Assembly (NCBI RefSeq): GCF_024343615.1 | Contig: NZ_RJUB01000162.1 | Location: forward strand, 1 to 64,000 | Length of the DNA stretch: 64,000 bases | From: Ferruginibacter sp. HRS2-29 | GTDB lineage: Bacteria > Bacteroidota > Bacteroidia > Chitinophagales > Chitinophagaceae | Reading direction: 5' to 3' | Shown: positions 25,503 to 34,162 of the stretch, in pieces | Layout: each line of letters starts with the position of its first letter | Numbering within the stretch: position 1 is the first letter of the stretch | Made by a program: the position numbers and the translations under genes | The notes under the pieces: generated by a model | Told to the model about the DNA's origin: nothing | Databases searched by the model: none | The model's input: the letters and a program-made list of their open reading frames with translations, nothing else

Positions 25503-26942
25503 ATGAAAAATTATATAAAAATATTTTCAGCTTTGCTGATAACGGGTACCGCATTGGTTTCCTGTACGAAAGATTTTGAATCTATCAATAAGGATCCCAA
25601 CAGGATCGATCAGATCAGCCCGGGAACATTGCTGAACCCGATCATCTACGAAACAAGCAATTTTAATATGTTGCGCAGCGATGATATCACGTTTAACCTG
25701 ATGCAGGTGGCGCTTCCTTATCCAAGCGCTTCGGGTGGCCTTCACCGTTATGATGTGTCTGAAAATATTGGTGGCTCAACGTGGAACACTTACTACCGCT
25801 GGCTTACCAACGTAAAGGAAATGTACCAGGCATCGGTAAAAGCAGGCGACCCGAACTACCAGGCCATTGCCTTGACATTGAATGCGTGGATATATGGAAA
25901 TCTTACCGATTGTTTTGGTGATGTGCCAATGACTGAAGCCAGCAGGGGAGACGAAGGTTTGCTGAAACCGAAATTCAATACGCAGAAAGAAGTCTATACG
26001 AAGGTTCTTGCTGATCTTGATTCTGCAAATAAATTATTCAATACCTCCAAGACGATGATCTATGGTACTGATATCCTTTATGGGAACAATGTAACTAAAT
26101 GGAAGAAATTCTGTAATTCGTTGCATATGCGTCTACTCCTCAGGGTTAGTAAAAAAACGGAGATGAATGCAATGGCGCAACTGAGGACAATCATTGATAA
26201 CCCGACTATTTACCCGGTGTTTAGCGCTAATTCTGAAGCCGCTGTTCTTACCCTGACAGGGATCACGCCTTTGGCCGGTACATGGGGCAGGCCGGTTGAT
26301 TTTACATCTTACCGTGCTGTAGGAAAATTCTTCCTCGATAGCCTGAATGCATTCAATGATCCCCGCAGGGCAAGGTTCGCCACACAGGCGAGAAATGCAG
26401 CAGGTTCTGCAAACATAGGCTACCAGGGTATTCCAAGTGGTTATACAGGAAGTGAAAACCAGTTCAATTACATTCCTTCCAATGTGAATGTTGCCATGGT
26501 GACTGCTCCCCACATCAATCCTATACTGCCTTACAGCGAAGTGGAACTGATCAGGGCGGAGGTAGAACTTTTTTACAACAATACCACAGCTGCGCAAACA
26601 GCTTATGAAAAAGGGGTGAAAGCTTCTGTTGAACAATGGGGCGCTGTTATGCCAGCGGACTATTTTACCAATCCGAATACTGCATTCAATAATACTTTGT
26701 CACGCATCCATATCCAGAAATATTATGCATTGATGTTTGTCGATTTTCAATCATGGTTCGAATATCGTCGCACGGGTTATCCTGTAATGCCGGTGGCTGC
26801 AGGGATGATGAACAATCAGAAAATACCTTCCCGGTTTTATTACCCGATCTCGATCCGCAACAGTAATACAGAAAACTATCATGCGGCGCTTGAATCAAAC
26901 GGGCCTGATAATATCAATACAAAAGTGTGGTGGGCGCAGTAA
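25503..26942 (+). CDS. SusD/RagB-family outer-membrane lipoprotein
   Basis: 479 residues. Lipobox LVSC (Cys about residue 22) follows a short signal peptide. FESINKDPNRIDQI is the N-terminal signature of the SusD-like_2 group; LNAWIYGNLTDCFGDVPMTEA and the C-terminal LMFVDFQSWFEYRRTGYPV plus IPSRFYYP are typical conserved stretches. It is the surface lid that captures substrate for the SusC channel encoded just upstream. The 163-nt gap to the next gene is filled by a palindrome. Confidence 0.95.
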   Translation: MKNYIKIFSALLITGTALVSCTKDFESINKDPNRIDQISPGTLLNPIIYETSNFNMLRSDDITFNLMQVALPYPSASGGLHRYDVSENIGGSTWNTYYRWLTNVKEMYQASVKAGDPNYQAIALTLNAWIYGNLTDCFGDVPMTEASRGDEGLLKPKFNTQKEVYTKVLADLDSANKLFNTSKTMIYGTDILYGNNVTKWKKFCNSLHMRLLLRVSKKTEMNAMAQLRTIIDNPTIYPVFSANSEAAVLTLTGITPLAGTWGRPVDFTSYRAVGKFFLDSLNAFNDPRRARFATQARNAAGSANIGYQGIPSGYTGSENQFNYIPSNVNVAMVTAPHINPILPYSEVELIRAEVELFYNNTTAAQTAYEKGVKASVEQWGAVMPADYFTNPNTAFNNTLSRIHIQKYYALMFVDFQSWFEYRRTGYPVMPVAAGMMNNQKIPSRFYYPISIRNSNTENYHAALESNGPDNINTKVWWAQ

Positions 26943-26946
26943 AACC

Positions 26947-27077
26947 GACCACAGACCACTGACAACAGACAACCGTCCGTTCTTTAAATTTGAGTATTGT
27001 AATATCTCGGAAAGTCTATGTAGTTTTCAGCTTTAATGAACGAACGGTGGTCAGTAGTCCGTCGTCTGTCGTCGTTC
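26947..27077. repeat. Palindrome of GACCACAGACCACTGAC-type repeats
   Basis: The left arm (26947-26989, with GACCACAGACCACTGAC and ACCGTCCGTTC) pairs with 27035-27077 (GAACGAACGGTGGTCAG, GTCGTCTGTCGTCG). It separates susD from the phosphoesterase gene. A single-armed relative lies at 60291-60325. Confidence 0.8.
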
Positions 27078-27105
27078 TTAAAACTTCCAATCAAAAAAAC
27101 TAACC

Positions 27106-28572
27106 ATGTTAAGAAGAAACTTTTTAAAAAATATCGGGTTATTATCTGCAGCTTCTACAGTGCCTGTAAGCCTTAGTGCCAGCGGCCTGCAGGATTCCGA
27201 AGAGAACATCATCAGTGGTAAAGTGAGTTCCAAAGGGAAAGGTATAGCGAATGTAGTGGTGAGCGATGGTTATAATGTGGTGAAGACCGGGAGCGATGGA
27301 AGCTATCGATTTACGGCTAACCGCGGTGCAAGATTTGTACACGTATCATTGCCATCAGGTTACCAGGTGCCGCATGAAAAAGGCATCGCCCGTTTTTATA
27401 AAAAAATTGAAGCGGGAAATATCAGGCAGGTAGCCAATTTTGACCTGGAGAAGGGTAGTGAGGATGATAAACACGCGTTCATCGTTTGGGGTGATACGCA
27501 GATCCAGAGCGAGAAAGATGCAGAACTTCTAAAAACTATTTCGGCGCCCGATACCAAAGCCTGCATCACTACTTTGGGCAATCTCCCGGTCCATGGCATC
27601 GGTTGCGGTGATCTTGTATTTGATAAATTTGAATTGTTTGAAGATTATAAAGAAGCCGTGGCCATTACCGGCATTCCGTACTTCCAGCTCATCGGCAATC
27701 ACGATATGGATTACACTGCCCGCACGGATGAAGGATCTCAGGCTACCTATGAATCACATTTCGGGCCTACCTGGTATTCATTCAACCGTGGTAAAATCCA
27801 TTACGTAGTATTGGATGATGTATTTTTCATCGGCCTGGCGCACCGTTATATCGGTTACCTCACCGAAACTCAACTGAGCTGGCTGGAGAAAGATCTTCGC
27901 CATGTTGCTGCCGGAACTACAGTGGTGGTTTGTCTGCACATACCTACCTGGAACGGGGTGAAAGTTTCCAAAGGCGCCAAGGAGGCCGATCTTGGCGGAA
28001 TGGTGAGCAATCGCGAAGCTTTGTATGCATTGCTGAAAGATTACAAAGTGCATATCATGTCGGGGCATACGCACTATAACGAAAACTGGGAGAAGGGAAA
28101 TATCATGGAACACAATCACGGTACAGTTTGCGGTGCATGGTGGACAGGCCCTGTATGCGGCGATGGTACGCCGAATGGATATGGCGTGTATACGGTTGAT
28201 GGGGATAATATTTCGTGGTATTATAAATCTGTTGGTTTTGATAAAACCCATCAGTTATCTGTGTACGGAAAAAATTCTGTGAAAGAAAAACCTGCAGCGG
28301 TCATGGCAAATGTATGGAATTATGATCCTGCATGGAAAGTAGAATGGCTGGAGGATGGTGTCAATAAAGGTTCTATGGAACAATACAGCGGCCAGGATCC
28401 GCAGGCAGTGGCATTGTACCTCGGGCCTCAACTGCCGGCAAAACATACCTGGGTAGAGCCTGTGATCACGAATCATTTATTCATCGCCACACCTTCTGAA
28501 ACCGCAAAAGAGATTGTGGTGAAAGCGACGGATAGGTTTGGAAATGTTTACACGGAGTCAATTAAGAATTAA
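27106..28572 (+). CDS. Calcineurin-like metallophosphoesterase, exported
   Basis: 488 residues. The N-terminus MLRRNFLKNIGLLSAAS resembles a Tat signal. Then come a beta-sandwich (about 32-105, ISGKVSSKGKGIANVVVSDG), the phosphoesterase core with FIVWGDTQIQ, LIGNHDMDYT and IMSGHTHYNE as metal-binding blocks, and a C-terminal beta domain from about residue 385. This three-domain layout matches the Metallophos_N / Metallophos / Metallophos_C group of Bacteroidota. The usual core Asp-x-His is here GDTQ, as in many of this group. It probably releases phosphate or a diester product for the SusCD importer upstream. Ends in a heptamer run. Confidence 0.88.
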   Translation: MLRRNFLKNIGLLSAASTVPVSLSASGLQDSEENIISGKVSSKGKGIANVVVSDGYNVVKTGSDGSYRFTANRGARFVHVSLPSGYQVPHEKGIARFYKKIEAGNIRQVANFDLEKGSEDDKHAFIVWGDTQIQSEKDAELLKTISAPDTKACITTLGNLPVHGIGCGDLVFDKFELFEDYKEAVAITGIPYFQLIGNHDMDYTARTDEGSQATYESHFGPTWYSFNRGKIHYVVLDDVFFIGLAHRYIGYLTETQLSWLEKDLRHVAAGTTVVVCLHIPTWNGVKVSKGAKEADLGGMVSNREALYALLKDYKVHIMSGHTHYNENWEKGNIMEHNHGTVCGAWWTGPVCGDGTPNGYGVYTVDGDNISWYYKSVGFDKTHQLSVYGKNSVKEKPAAVMANVWNYDPAWKVEWLEDGVNKGSMEQYSGQDPQAVALYLGPQLPAKHTWVEPVITNHLFIATPSETAKEIVVKATDRFGNVYTESIKN

Positions 28573-28597
28573 GAATTGATCGAAGCCGAGAAAGGGA

Positions 28598-28779
28598 ATC
28601 GCAGATTATTAAGGGATGAAGGGGATTGCACAGATTATTTCCTGCAGGCAGGAAATGAAAATGCAGTCGGTACAAGTTTGTTCCATTTTAAGGGGTATCA
28701 ATTTTCACCAACTGCATTTAAATTTTTACGAAGTAAAAATAATCTGTGCAATCCCCTTCATCCCTTAATAATCTGCGAT
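28598..28779. repeat. Cloverleaf-type composite palindrome (complete copy)
   Basis: The outer arms 28598-28639 and 28738-28779 are a perfect 42-bp inverted repeat (ATCGCAGATTATTAAGGGAT...). The left side hairpin is TTTCCTGC-AG-GCAGGAAA, the apical stem is about 13 bp with one mismatch (AAATGCAGTCGGT / ACCAACTGCATTT) and a long loop, and the right side hairpin is TTTTTAC-GAA-GTAAAAA. It is flanked on the left by AATTAAG heptamers and GATCGAAGC, and on the right by a long heptamer run. Confidence 0.92.
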
Positions 28780-28806
28780 CCTGTTTTCGCTTAGCTCTTC
28801 GCATCC

Positions 28807-28949
28807 ATTCGTAATTCGTAATTCGTAATTCGTAATTCGTAATTCGTAATTCGTAATTCGTAATTCGTAATTCGTAATTCGTAATTCGTAATTCGTAATT
28901 CGTAATTCGTAATTCGTAATTCGTAATTCGTAATTCATAATTCGTAATT
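28807..28949. repeat. Long heptanucleotide tandem repeat (ATTCGTA)n
   Basis: About 20 copies, all identical except one unit near 28932 with CATA for CGTA. It is the longest run in the window. Its near-perfect identity points to recent expansion. It precedes the L,D-transpeptidase gene by about 90 nt. Frames through it give only a seven-residue peptide repeat and are not genes. Confidence 0.95.
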
Positions 28950-29037
28950 GATCTTTTTTCTTTTTTAACAACCGATTTTCAATTTTTTGGCTATTTTAGC
29001 GTTCACAGGTATTGTAACCCCCAATCCTTTTTCTGTG

Positions 29038-29808
29038 ATGAATCTAAAAAAGCTGCATTTTTTTGGCATTGTATCAGTAGCTACCTGCTTCAGTATCAAT
29101 GTATCCGCTCAAGGCGCCAGTGCGCCCGATTTTAAATCGATGAATTCGCGTGCATCGGTTGTTTTCAGCAAAAAAGAAGATTCTGTAAGGGCTCAGTTTG
29201 AAAAACAAAAGCTGACCTGGCCACCAGAAGCTATGTATGTACGTTCCTTTAAATATGATCGCCAGCTGGAAGTGTGGGTAAAAGGAAATGCCGGGGAGCC
29301 GTACAAACTTTTTAAAACGTATAAGGTTTGTATGCAAAGCGGCACAATGGGGCCCAAAAGGGTAGAAGGCGATTACCAGGTGCCGGAAGGTTTTTATTAC
29401 ATCAACGAATTCAATCCGAACAGTAATTTTCATCTTTCGCTCGGGCTTAATTATCCGAATGCTTCTGACCGCATCCTCAGCGATTCACTCAGGCCGGGCA
29501 GTGCAATATATATCCATGGAAATTGTGTGAGCACCGGCTGCATCCCTATCAGCGACGAACCGATTGAAGAGTTGTACATTATCGCTTCTTATGTAAAAGC
29601 AAATGGACAGGAGTTCATTCCTGTGCACGTTTTCCCGGTCCGGTACAACGTAAAAAAATCTACTGAATATCTCGCAACCACCATCAAGGATAATGCTTAT
29701 CTGCAGCAGTTCAACAAGAATATCAAAGAAGTTTTTGATTATTTTGAAACAAAGAAACAGCTGCCGGTTATTATGGTCAATAAAAGAGGCGAATACGTAT
29801 ACAATTAA
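29038..29808 (+). CDS. Murein L,D-transpeptidase, YafK-like (YkuD domain)
   Basis: 256 residues from MNLKKLHFFG, chosen as the start of the signal peptide (cleavage after NVSAQ). The catalytic region reads IYIHGNCVSTGCIPISDEP, the His...Ser-x-Gly-Cys motif of YkuD enzymes. An upstream KVCMQSGTMGPKRVEGD strand-turn and GFYYINEFNPNSNFHLSLG are as in YafK/ErfK relatives. It makes or breaks links to peptidoglycan meso-diaminopimelate. Single gene; the stop codon runs into heptamers and a terminator. Confidence 0.88.
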   Translation: MNLKKLHFFGIVSVATCFSINVSAQGASAPDFKSMNSRASVVFSKKEDSVRAQFEKQKLTWPPEAMYVRSFKYDRQLEVWVKGNAGEPYKLFKTYKVCMQSGTMGPKRVEGDYQVPEGFYYINEFNPNSNFHLSLGLNYPNASDRILSDSLRPGSAIYIHGNCVSTGCIPISDEPIEELYIIASYVKANGQEFIPVHVFPVRYNVKKSTEYLATTIKDNAYLQQFNKNIKEVFDYFETKKQLPVIMVNKRGEYVYN

Positions 29809-29816
29809 GAATTGAT

Positions 29817-29922
29817 AATTACGAATTACGAATTGTCTTTTAATAGAAAGGCCTTCATCGTTTGAAATGCTTCAAAAGATGAAGGCCTTTAATTTTATAG
29901 AACCATTCGTAATTCGTAATTG
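29817..29922. repeat. AATTACG heptamer palindrome enclosing a bidirectional terminator
   Basis: The outer arms AATTACGAATTACGAATT (29817-29834) and ATTCGTAATTCGTAATT (29906-29922) flank a hairpin at 29847-29890. It lies between two convergent genes. Confidence 0.85.
29847..29890. terminator. Bidirectional rho-independent terminator
   Basis: AAAGGCCTTCATC / GATGAAGGCCTTT forms a 13-bp stem with a further inner TTTGAA-ATGC-TTCAAA stem. A-rich and T-rich flanks allow use from both strands, as fits the convergent L,D-transpeptidase and aspartate kinase genes. Confidence 0.85.
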
Positions 29923-31188
29923 TTAATTCCTGATCAGCATTTGTACCGTTGTCATCGTCTTCTGCTGCAGCACCACCACCTTATCATTCGTCAGCAGATC
30001 GATCGTAGCTTCATCATAATGCCTGATCGTTATCAGCGAAAGATTTTTCTCCAGTTCAACATCAAATATTTCAGACGCGTCGGATGCCAGCTGAGCGATC
30101 TTTTCTTCCTTATCATCAAAACAACAGAGCAAAGAGATCGCGGTATTTTGTGAAAGGTTCGGACTGATCTTAATGTTGTCATAGATGCCGTGAAGCTGCT
30201 CTACTGGCTTGTCTTCCACGAAAGAGAAATCTTTTGATTTGAATTGTATCAGCACCTGGTTATCCTTTACCACAATCACTGGTGGAAGGTTTTTAGCAGC
30301 CTTGCCATCAATCACGGTTCCTTCAAGCGTCGGATCCAGGAAACTTTTTACCAGTAACGGAATGTTCTTATTCTGCAATGGCTTGATCGTTTTGGGATGG
30401 ATCACCTGCGCACCATAATAAGCCATCTCGATCACTTCGGTGTAACTCAGGTGATGGATGTTGGTGGCGCTAGGAAATACTTTGGGATCGGCACTCATCA
30501 CCGCTTCCACATCTTTCCAGATAGTTACGGAATCAGCTTTCAGCAGGTTGGCAAAAATCGCCGCCGTATAATCGCTCCCTTCGCGGCCAAGCGTGGTGCT
30601 TTCATTTTCATCGGTGCTGCCGATAAACCCCTGCGTGATAATGACATCGTATTTATCAAAAAGCGGTGAAATATTTTCAGCGATATTCTTTTCCGTAAAA
30701 TCCCAGTCGATGCCCGCGTCGCGGAAATTGTTATCTGTGCGGATCACATCCCTCACATCTATCCACGTGGCGTTGGCCTTTTCTTCCACGAGATAATTAC
30801 ACAACAGGCTGCTGCTGAAAAGTTCGCCGCAGCAAACGATCTGGTCGTAATAATAATCGTAACCACGAACGGGTTTGTCGTGAAGCAGCCATTCTATTTC
30901 TGTAAAAAAATCCTTGAGCTGATTCTCCGCATGTAGCCATTGAACGGTGGTAAGAAATTTGACCAGTTGCAGATGGTTTTCTTTGATACCTTCAAATAAT
31001 TTCAATGCATCTTCCTGCCTGCCTTCAAAAAAAGCATTCACCACAGATTCCAGTGCATTGGTGGTTTTGCCCATGGCAGAAACTACTACGAGCAGTTTTT
31101 CGCCGGCATGCTGCTGAATGATTTTGCCCGTATTTTTTATCCTCTCGAGATTGTTGATACTTGCCCCGCCAAATTTATATACTTTCAT
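29923..31188 (-). CDS. Aspartate kinase
   Basis: 421 residues, monofunctional. It phosphorylates aspartate, the first step to lysine, threonine, methionine and diaminopimelate. Visible are MKVYKFGGASINN at the N-terminus, VVVSAMGKTTNAL, the catalytic TTLGREGSDYTAA, and MSADPKVFPSA; the last 130 residues carry two ACT-like regulatory segments (VLIQFKSKDFSFV, LSLITIRHYD), so feedback control is likely but the effector cannot be told. No homoserine dehydrogenase fusion. A repeat palindrome starts 3 nt upstream of its ATG. Confidence 0.93.
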   Translation of the reverse strand: MKVYKFGGASINNLERIKNTGKIIQQHAGEKLLVVVSAMGKTTNALESVVNAFFEGRQEDALKLFEGIKENHLQLVKFLTTVQWLHAENQLKDFFTEIEWLLHDKPVRGYDYYYDQIVCCGELFSSSLLCNYLVEEKANATWIDVRDVIRTDNNFRDAGIDWDFTEKNIAENISPLFDKYDVIITQGFIGSTDENESTTLGREGSDYTAAIFANLLKADSVTIWKDVEAVMSADPKVFPSATNIHHLSYTEVIEMAYYGAQVIHPKTIKPLQNKNIPLLVKSFLDPTLEGTVIDGKAAKNLPPVIVVKDNQVLIQFKSKDFSFVEDKPVEQLHGIYDNIKISPNLSQNTAISLLCCFDDKEEKIAQLASDASEIFDVELEKNLSLITIRHYDEATIDLLTNDKVVVLQQKTMTTVQMLIRN

Positions 31189-31190
31189 AA

Positions 31191-31310
31191 ATGTATGATG
31201 TGTGATGTAGGATGTATGATCTATGGCTTCTCCGGTAGGAGCTGACTATAATTTTTTGAAGTCTTTACAAAATGAAAGACATCATACATCATACGTCATA
31301 CATCACACAT
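31191..31310. repeat. Palindrome of ATGATGTATGATGT-type repeats between divergent genes
   Basis: The left arm 31191-31224 (ATGTATGATGTGTGATG, GGATGTATGAT) pairs with 31281-31310 (ATCATACATCATACGTC, ATACATCACAC). It lies between divergent aspartate kinase and fbp genes, so both leaders would contain part of it. Confidence 0.85.
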
Positions 31311-31368
31311 CTTTTGTACTTTTGATGTGCAAATCTAACTTCGTAAACTGTAAACAGAAAATTGTTTT

Positions 31369-32433
31369 ATGGTAATCAATAGAAAAGTCCAGACCCTCGA
31401 TGAATTCACCCTGCAGCAATTACGGGATTTCCCAAAAGCTACGGGAGAATTATCCAATCTTCTGAGAGATATCGGGCTTGCCGCCAAACGGATCAATGTA
31501 GAAGTAAATAAAGCAGGATTGGTCGATATCCTGGGCGATCACGGTTCCATGAATGTGCAGGGTGAAGAAGTGAAAAAGCTGGATATTTTTGCCAATAACC
31601 AACTGGTAGGGGTGTTGAGGCACGGGGTAAGTTGCGCAGGTATCGGCAGTGAAGAGCTGGACGATATCCTGGTATTTGACGATGAGATCAGCAATAAATC
31701 AAAATATGTGTGCCTTTTCGATCCGCTGGATGGAAGCAGCAATATTGATGTAAATGTGTCGATCGGTACCATCTTCAGCGTATTCCGCAGGGTGAGCGAA
31801 CTAGGAAAACCCGCAACGGCAGAGGATTTTCTTCAGCCCGGCAATAAGCAGGTAGCGGCCGGATACGTGATCTATGGTTCGTCTACGATGCTGGTGTATG
31901 CAACCCGCAGGGGCGTGAATGGTTTTACCCTCGATCAATCTATCGGGGAGTTTACCCTCAGTCATCCCGATATAAAATGCCCGGAAAGCGGTAAATTCTA
32001 CTCGGTCAACCATGGTAATTTTTTCCAGATGGATCAGAAAGTGAAGGAATATATCACCAATTGCCAGAAAAAAAATAAGACCAACGGCGGCCCCTACACG
32101 CAGCGTTATATCGGCAGTATGGTGGCCGATGTACACCGCAACCTGATAAAAGGCGGTATCTTCATGTATCCCGGCACGGTGGATAAACCAAAAGGCAAGC
32201 TACGATTGCTTTACGAGTGTAATCCATTCGCTTTTATCGTGGAAAAAGCGGGTGGCAAATCCAGCAATGGAATAGTGAACATCCTTGATATCCAGCCGAA
32301 AGAACTGCACGAAAGAGCGCCATTTTTTATCGGCAGCATGAAAATGATGGAGGAACTGGAAGATTTTTTGAGCGGTAAAAGGAGCGTGGAAATGAAGAAT
32401 ATTGTGTACTCTGAGGCGCCGGAAAGTGAATAG
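31369..32433 (+). CDS. fbp: Fructose-1,6-bisphosphatase, class I
   Basis: 354 residues. Key gluconeogenic enzyme hydrolysing fructose 1,6-bisphosphate. The signature VCLFDPLDGSSNIDVNVSIG carries the metal-binding Asp residues; GVSCAGIGSEELDD, GGIFMYPGT and the late LLYECNPFAFIVEKAGGKSS are further class I blocks. A TACTTTTG box at 31317-31324 may be its -7 element. The C-terminal SE and TAG stop are encoded by the first unit of an AGTGAATAG repeat. Confidence 0.96.
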   Translation: MVINRKVQTLDEFTLQQLRDFPKATGELSNLLRDIGLAAKRINVEVNKAGLVDILGDHGSMNVQGEEVKKLDIFANNQLVGVLRHGVSCAGIGSEELDDILVFDDEISNKSKYVCLFDPLDGSSNIDVNVSIGTIFSVFRRVSELGKPATAEDFLQPGNKQVAAGYVIYGSSTMLVYATRRGVNGFTLDQSIGEFTLSHPDIKCPESGKFYSVNHGNFFQMDQKVKEYITNCQKKNKTNGGPYTQRYIGSMVADVHRNLIKGGIFMYPGTVDKPKGKLRLLYECNPFAFIVEKAGGKSSNGIVNILDIQPKELHERAPFFIGSMKMMEELEDFLSGKRSVEMKNIVYSEAPESE

Positions 32434-32493
32434 TGAATAGTGAATAGTGAATGGTGAATGGTGAATGGTGAAAGCTTCGGAGTGTTCACTATT
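32425..32493. repeat. Octamer tandem repeat (AGTGAATA/GGTGAATG)n overlapping the fbp stop codon
   Basis: Six copies of an 8-mer, AGTGAATA drifting to TGGTGAATGG, from 32425 to about 32472, with a short reverse-complement GTTCACTATTG at 32483-32493. The fbp TAG stop lies in the second unit. Confidence 0.85.
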
Positions 32494-32521
32494 GTTCGGA
32501 CTAATTAATTTCTGCTTTTTG

Positions 32522-32598
32522 CCGTTCCGTAGGAACGTATTGTGGGTAGAAAAAAAATATCAGATTCTTCACCGTTCCGTAGGAACGTTTTGTAGGTA
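32522..32598. repeat. Two copies of a 27-bp repeat with core palindrome CGTTCC-GTA-GGAACG
   Basis: Units at 32522-32548 and 32572-32598 read CCGTTCCGTAGGAACGT then TTGT and GGTA, differing at about 3 positions. Each contains a perfect 6-bp hairpin. They form the leader of the ABC ATPase gene. Confidence 0.85.
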
Positions 32599-32609
32599 AA
32601 TAATAACAA

Positions 32610-33371
32610 ATGGAAAAGGTCATCATTTCAGTAAAAGATCTTGTCAAGAATTATGGCAATTTCGAAGCCGTGCGTTCTATCTCTTTTGATGTATTTGAAG
32701 GAGAAATATTCGGTTTGCTGGGGCCAAATGGCGCCGGCAAATCTACCACGCTGGAGATCATCGAAACCTTGCGCAGCAAGACAAGCGGATCCGTAAGTGT
32801 TGACGGCTTCGACCTCGACAAACAACCCGACGAGATCAAAAAGATCATTGGCGTTCAGCTCCAGACATCCGGTTTTTATCCCGGTTTGAATTTGCTGGAG
32901 TTGATCAGTATGTTCAGCGGATTATATAATAAAAAAGTGGATGCCATAGAGTTGCTCAAAAAAGTAAATCTCGAAGACAAGGCAAAAAATAAAAGTAAGG
33001 AATTGAGCGGCGGCCAGAAACAACGTTTTTCCATCGCCACCACATTGATCAATAACCCCAAGATCATCTTCCTCGATGAACCTACCACCGGGCTTGATCC
33101 GCAGGCCAGGCGCAATCTCTGGAATCTTATCAGGGAGATACGCAACAACGGTACTACGGTCATCATCACCACCCATTACATGGATGAGGCTGAGCAGTTG
33201 TGCGACCGCATCGCCATCATGGATAAAGGGCAGATCATTCAGCTCGCCTCACCTGATAAAATGATCGACGATCTTGTGGCTACCGGTTTTGAACGCCCCA
33301 AGCAGGTAAAAGCCGCCAATCTGGAAGACGTTTTTATACATTTAACAGGCAGGGAGATGCGGGATGAATAA
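32610..33371 (+). CDS. ABC-2-type transporter ATP-binding protein
   Basis: 253 residues, one nucleotide-binding domain: Walker A GPNGAGKSTTLEI (about 38-50), Q-loop near VQLQTSGFYPGLN, signature LSGGQKQR, Walker B IIFLDEPTTGLDP, and the switch His in IITTHYMDEAEQLCDR. The C-terminal LEDVFIHLTGREMRD is typical of drug- or polysaccharide-type ABC-2 ATPases. It should pair with a membrane permease, but none is adjacent: the next gene is an FKBP isomerase. Either the permease is elsewhere or it has been lost. Confidence 0.92.
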   Translation: MEKVIISVKDLVKNYGNFEAVRSISFDVFEGEIFGLLGPNGAGKSTTLEIIETLRSKTSGSVSVDGFDLDKQPDEIKKIIGVQLQTSGFYPGLNLLELISMFSGLYNKKVDAIELLKKVNLEDKAKNKSKELSGGQKQRFSIATTLINNPKIIFLDEPTTGLDPQARRNLWNLIREIRNNGTTVIITTHYMDEAEQLCDRIAIMDKGQIIQLASPDKMIDDLVATGFERPKQVKAANLEDVFIHLTGREMRDE

Positions 33372-33418
33372 AGTTCCTTTTATTTGCATTTTATATTTTA
33401 TCAATAAATAAACGATTA

Positions 33419-34162
33419 ATGAAGAAAGTTCTTATCTGTGCGTTGGCAGCTACGGCATTGGTATCTACCGCTGATGCGCAAACAAAAAAGCCAGCAAAAC
33501 CGGCGGTTAAAACCGGCATCGCACCGGCTCCTGTGAAATCGATCATGAAGAACCTGAACGATAGTTTCAGCTACGCGGCTGGTATCAACATCGCTAATAG
33601 CATGAAGGAACAGGGGATCACAAAGCTCAATTCGTCGCTGATACAAAAAGCGATAGATGATGTGTTCACAGACAAAAAATTATTAATGACTCAAGAACAA
33701 TGTGGTATGACTTTACAACAACAATTACAGGAATTTGCCCAGAAAAAAAGTGCAGCGCAAAGGGCAGCGGGAGAAGAATTCCTTGAACTCAATAAGAAAA
33801 AAGCAGGCGTAACTGTTTTGCCAAACGGTCTTCAATATGAAGTGCTGAAAGGTGGCGAAGTCAATGGTCCGAAGCCCAAAGCTGAAGATACCGTAGTAGT
33901 GCATTATGTAGGTACATTGACCGATGGCAAAGAATTTGATAACTCAGTGAAAAGGGGCGAACCTGCTACCTTCCCGCTGAACGGAGTGATCAGGGGCTGG
34001 ACAGAGATCCTGCAGCTGATGCCACGCCAGGCAAAATGGAAAGTATATATCCCAAGCGAATTAGGTTATGGCGACAGGGGCGCAGGTGGCGCTATTCCTC
34101 CGGGTGCAGTGCTGATTTTCGAGATTGAATTACTGGACATCAAACCAGCAGTTAAAATGTAA
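33419..34162 (+). CDS. FKBP-type peptidyl-prolyl isomerase, periplasmic (Mip/FklB-like)
   Basis: 247 residues with a signal peptide (cleavage after TADAQ). A Pro/Lys-rich linker and a helical dimerisation domain (about 40-125, NDSFSYAAGINIANSMKEQG) precede the FKBP domain: VLPNGLQYEVLKGG, VVVHYVGTLTDGKEFDNS, GWTEILQLMPRQAKWKVYIP, LGYGDRGAGGAIPPGAVLIF. A folding helper for exported proteins. Its TAA stop shares one base with the ATG of the next gene (TAATG), so translation is coupled. Confidence 0.93.
   Translation: MKKVLICALAATALVSTADAQTKKPAKPAVKTGIAPAPVKSIMKNLNDSFSYAAGINIANSMKEQGITKLNSSLIQKAIDDVFTDKKLLMTQEQCGMTLQQQLQEFAQKKSAAQRAAGEEFLELNKKKAGVTVLPNGLQYEVLKGGEVNGPKPKAEDTVVVHYVGTLTDGKEFDNSVKRGEPATFPLNGVIRGWTEILQLMPRQAKWKVYIPSELGYGDRGAGGAIPPGAVLIFEIELLDIKPAVKM

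Noticed and set aside
28807-28949. CRISPR array
   Set aside because: The unit is 7 nt with no spacers, and no cas genes are present.
28765-28971. Minus-strand frame encoding a repeated LRITNYE peptide
   Set aside because: A translation of the heptamer run; the period of 7 bases gives a seven-residue peptide repeat in any open frame.
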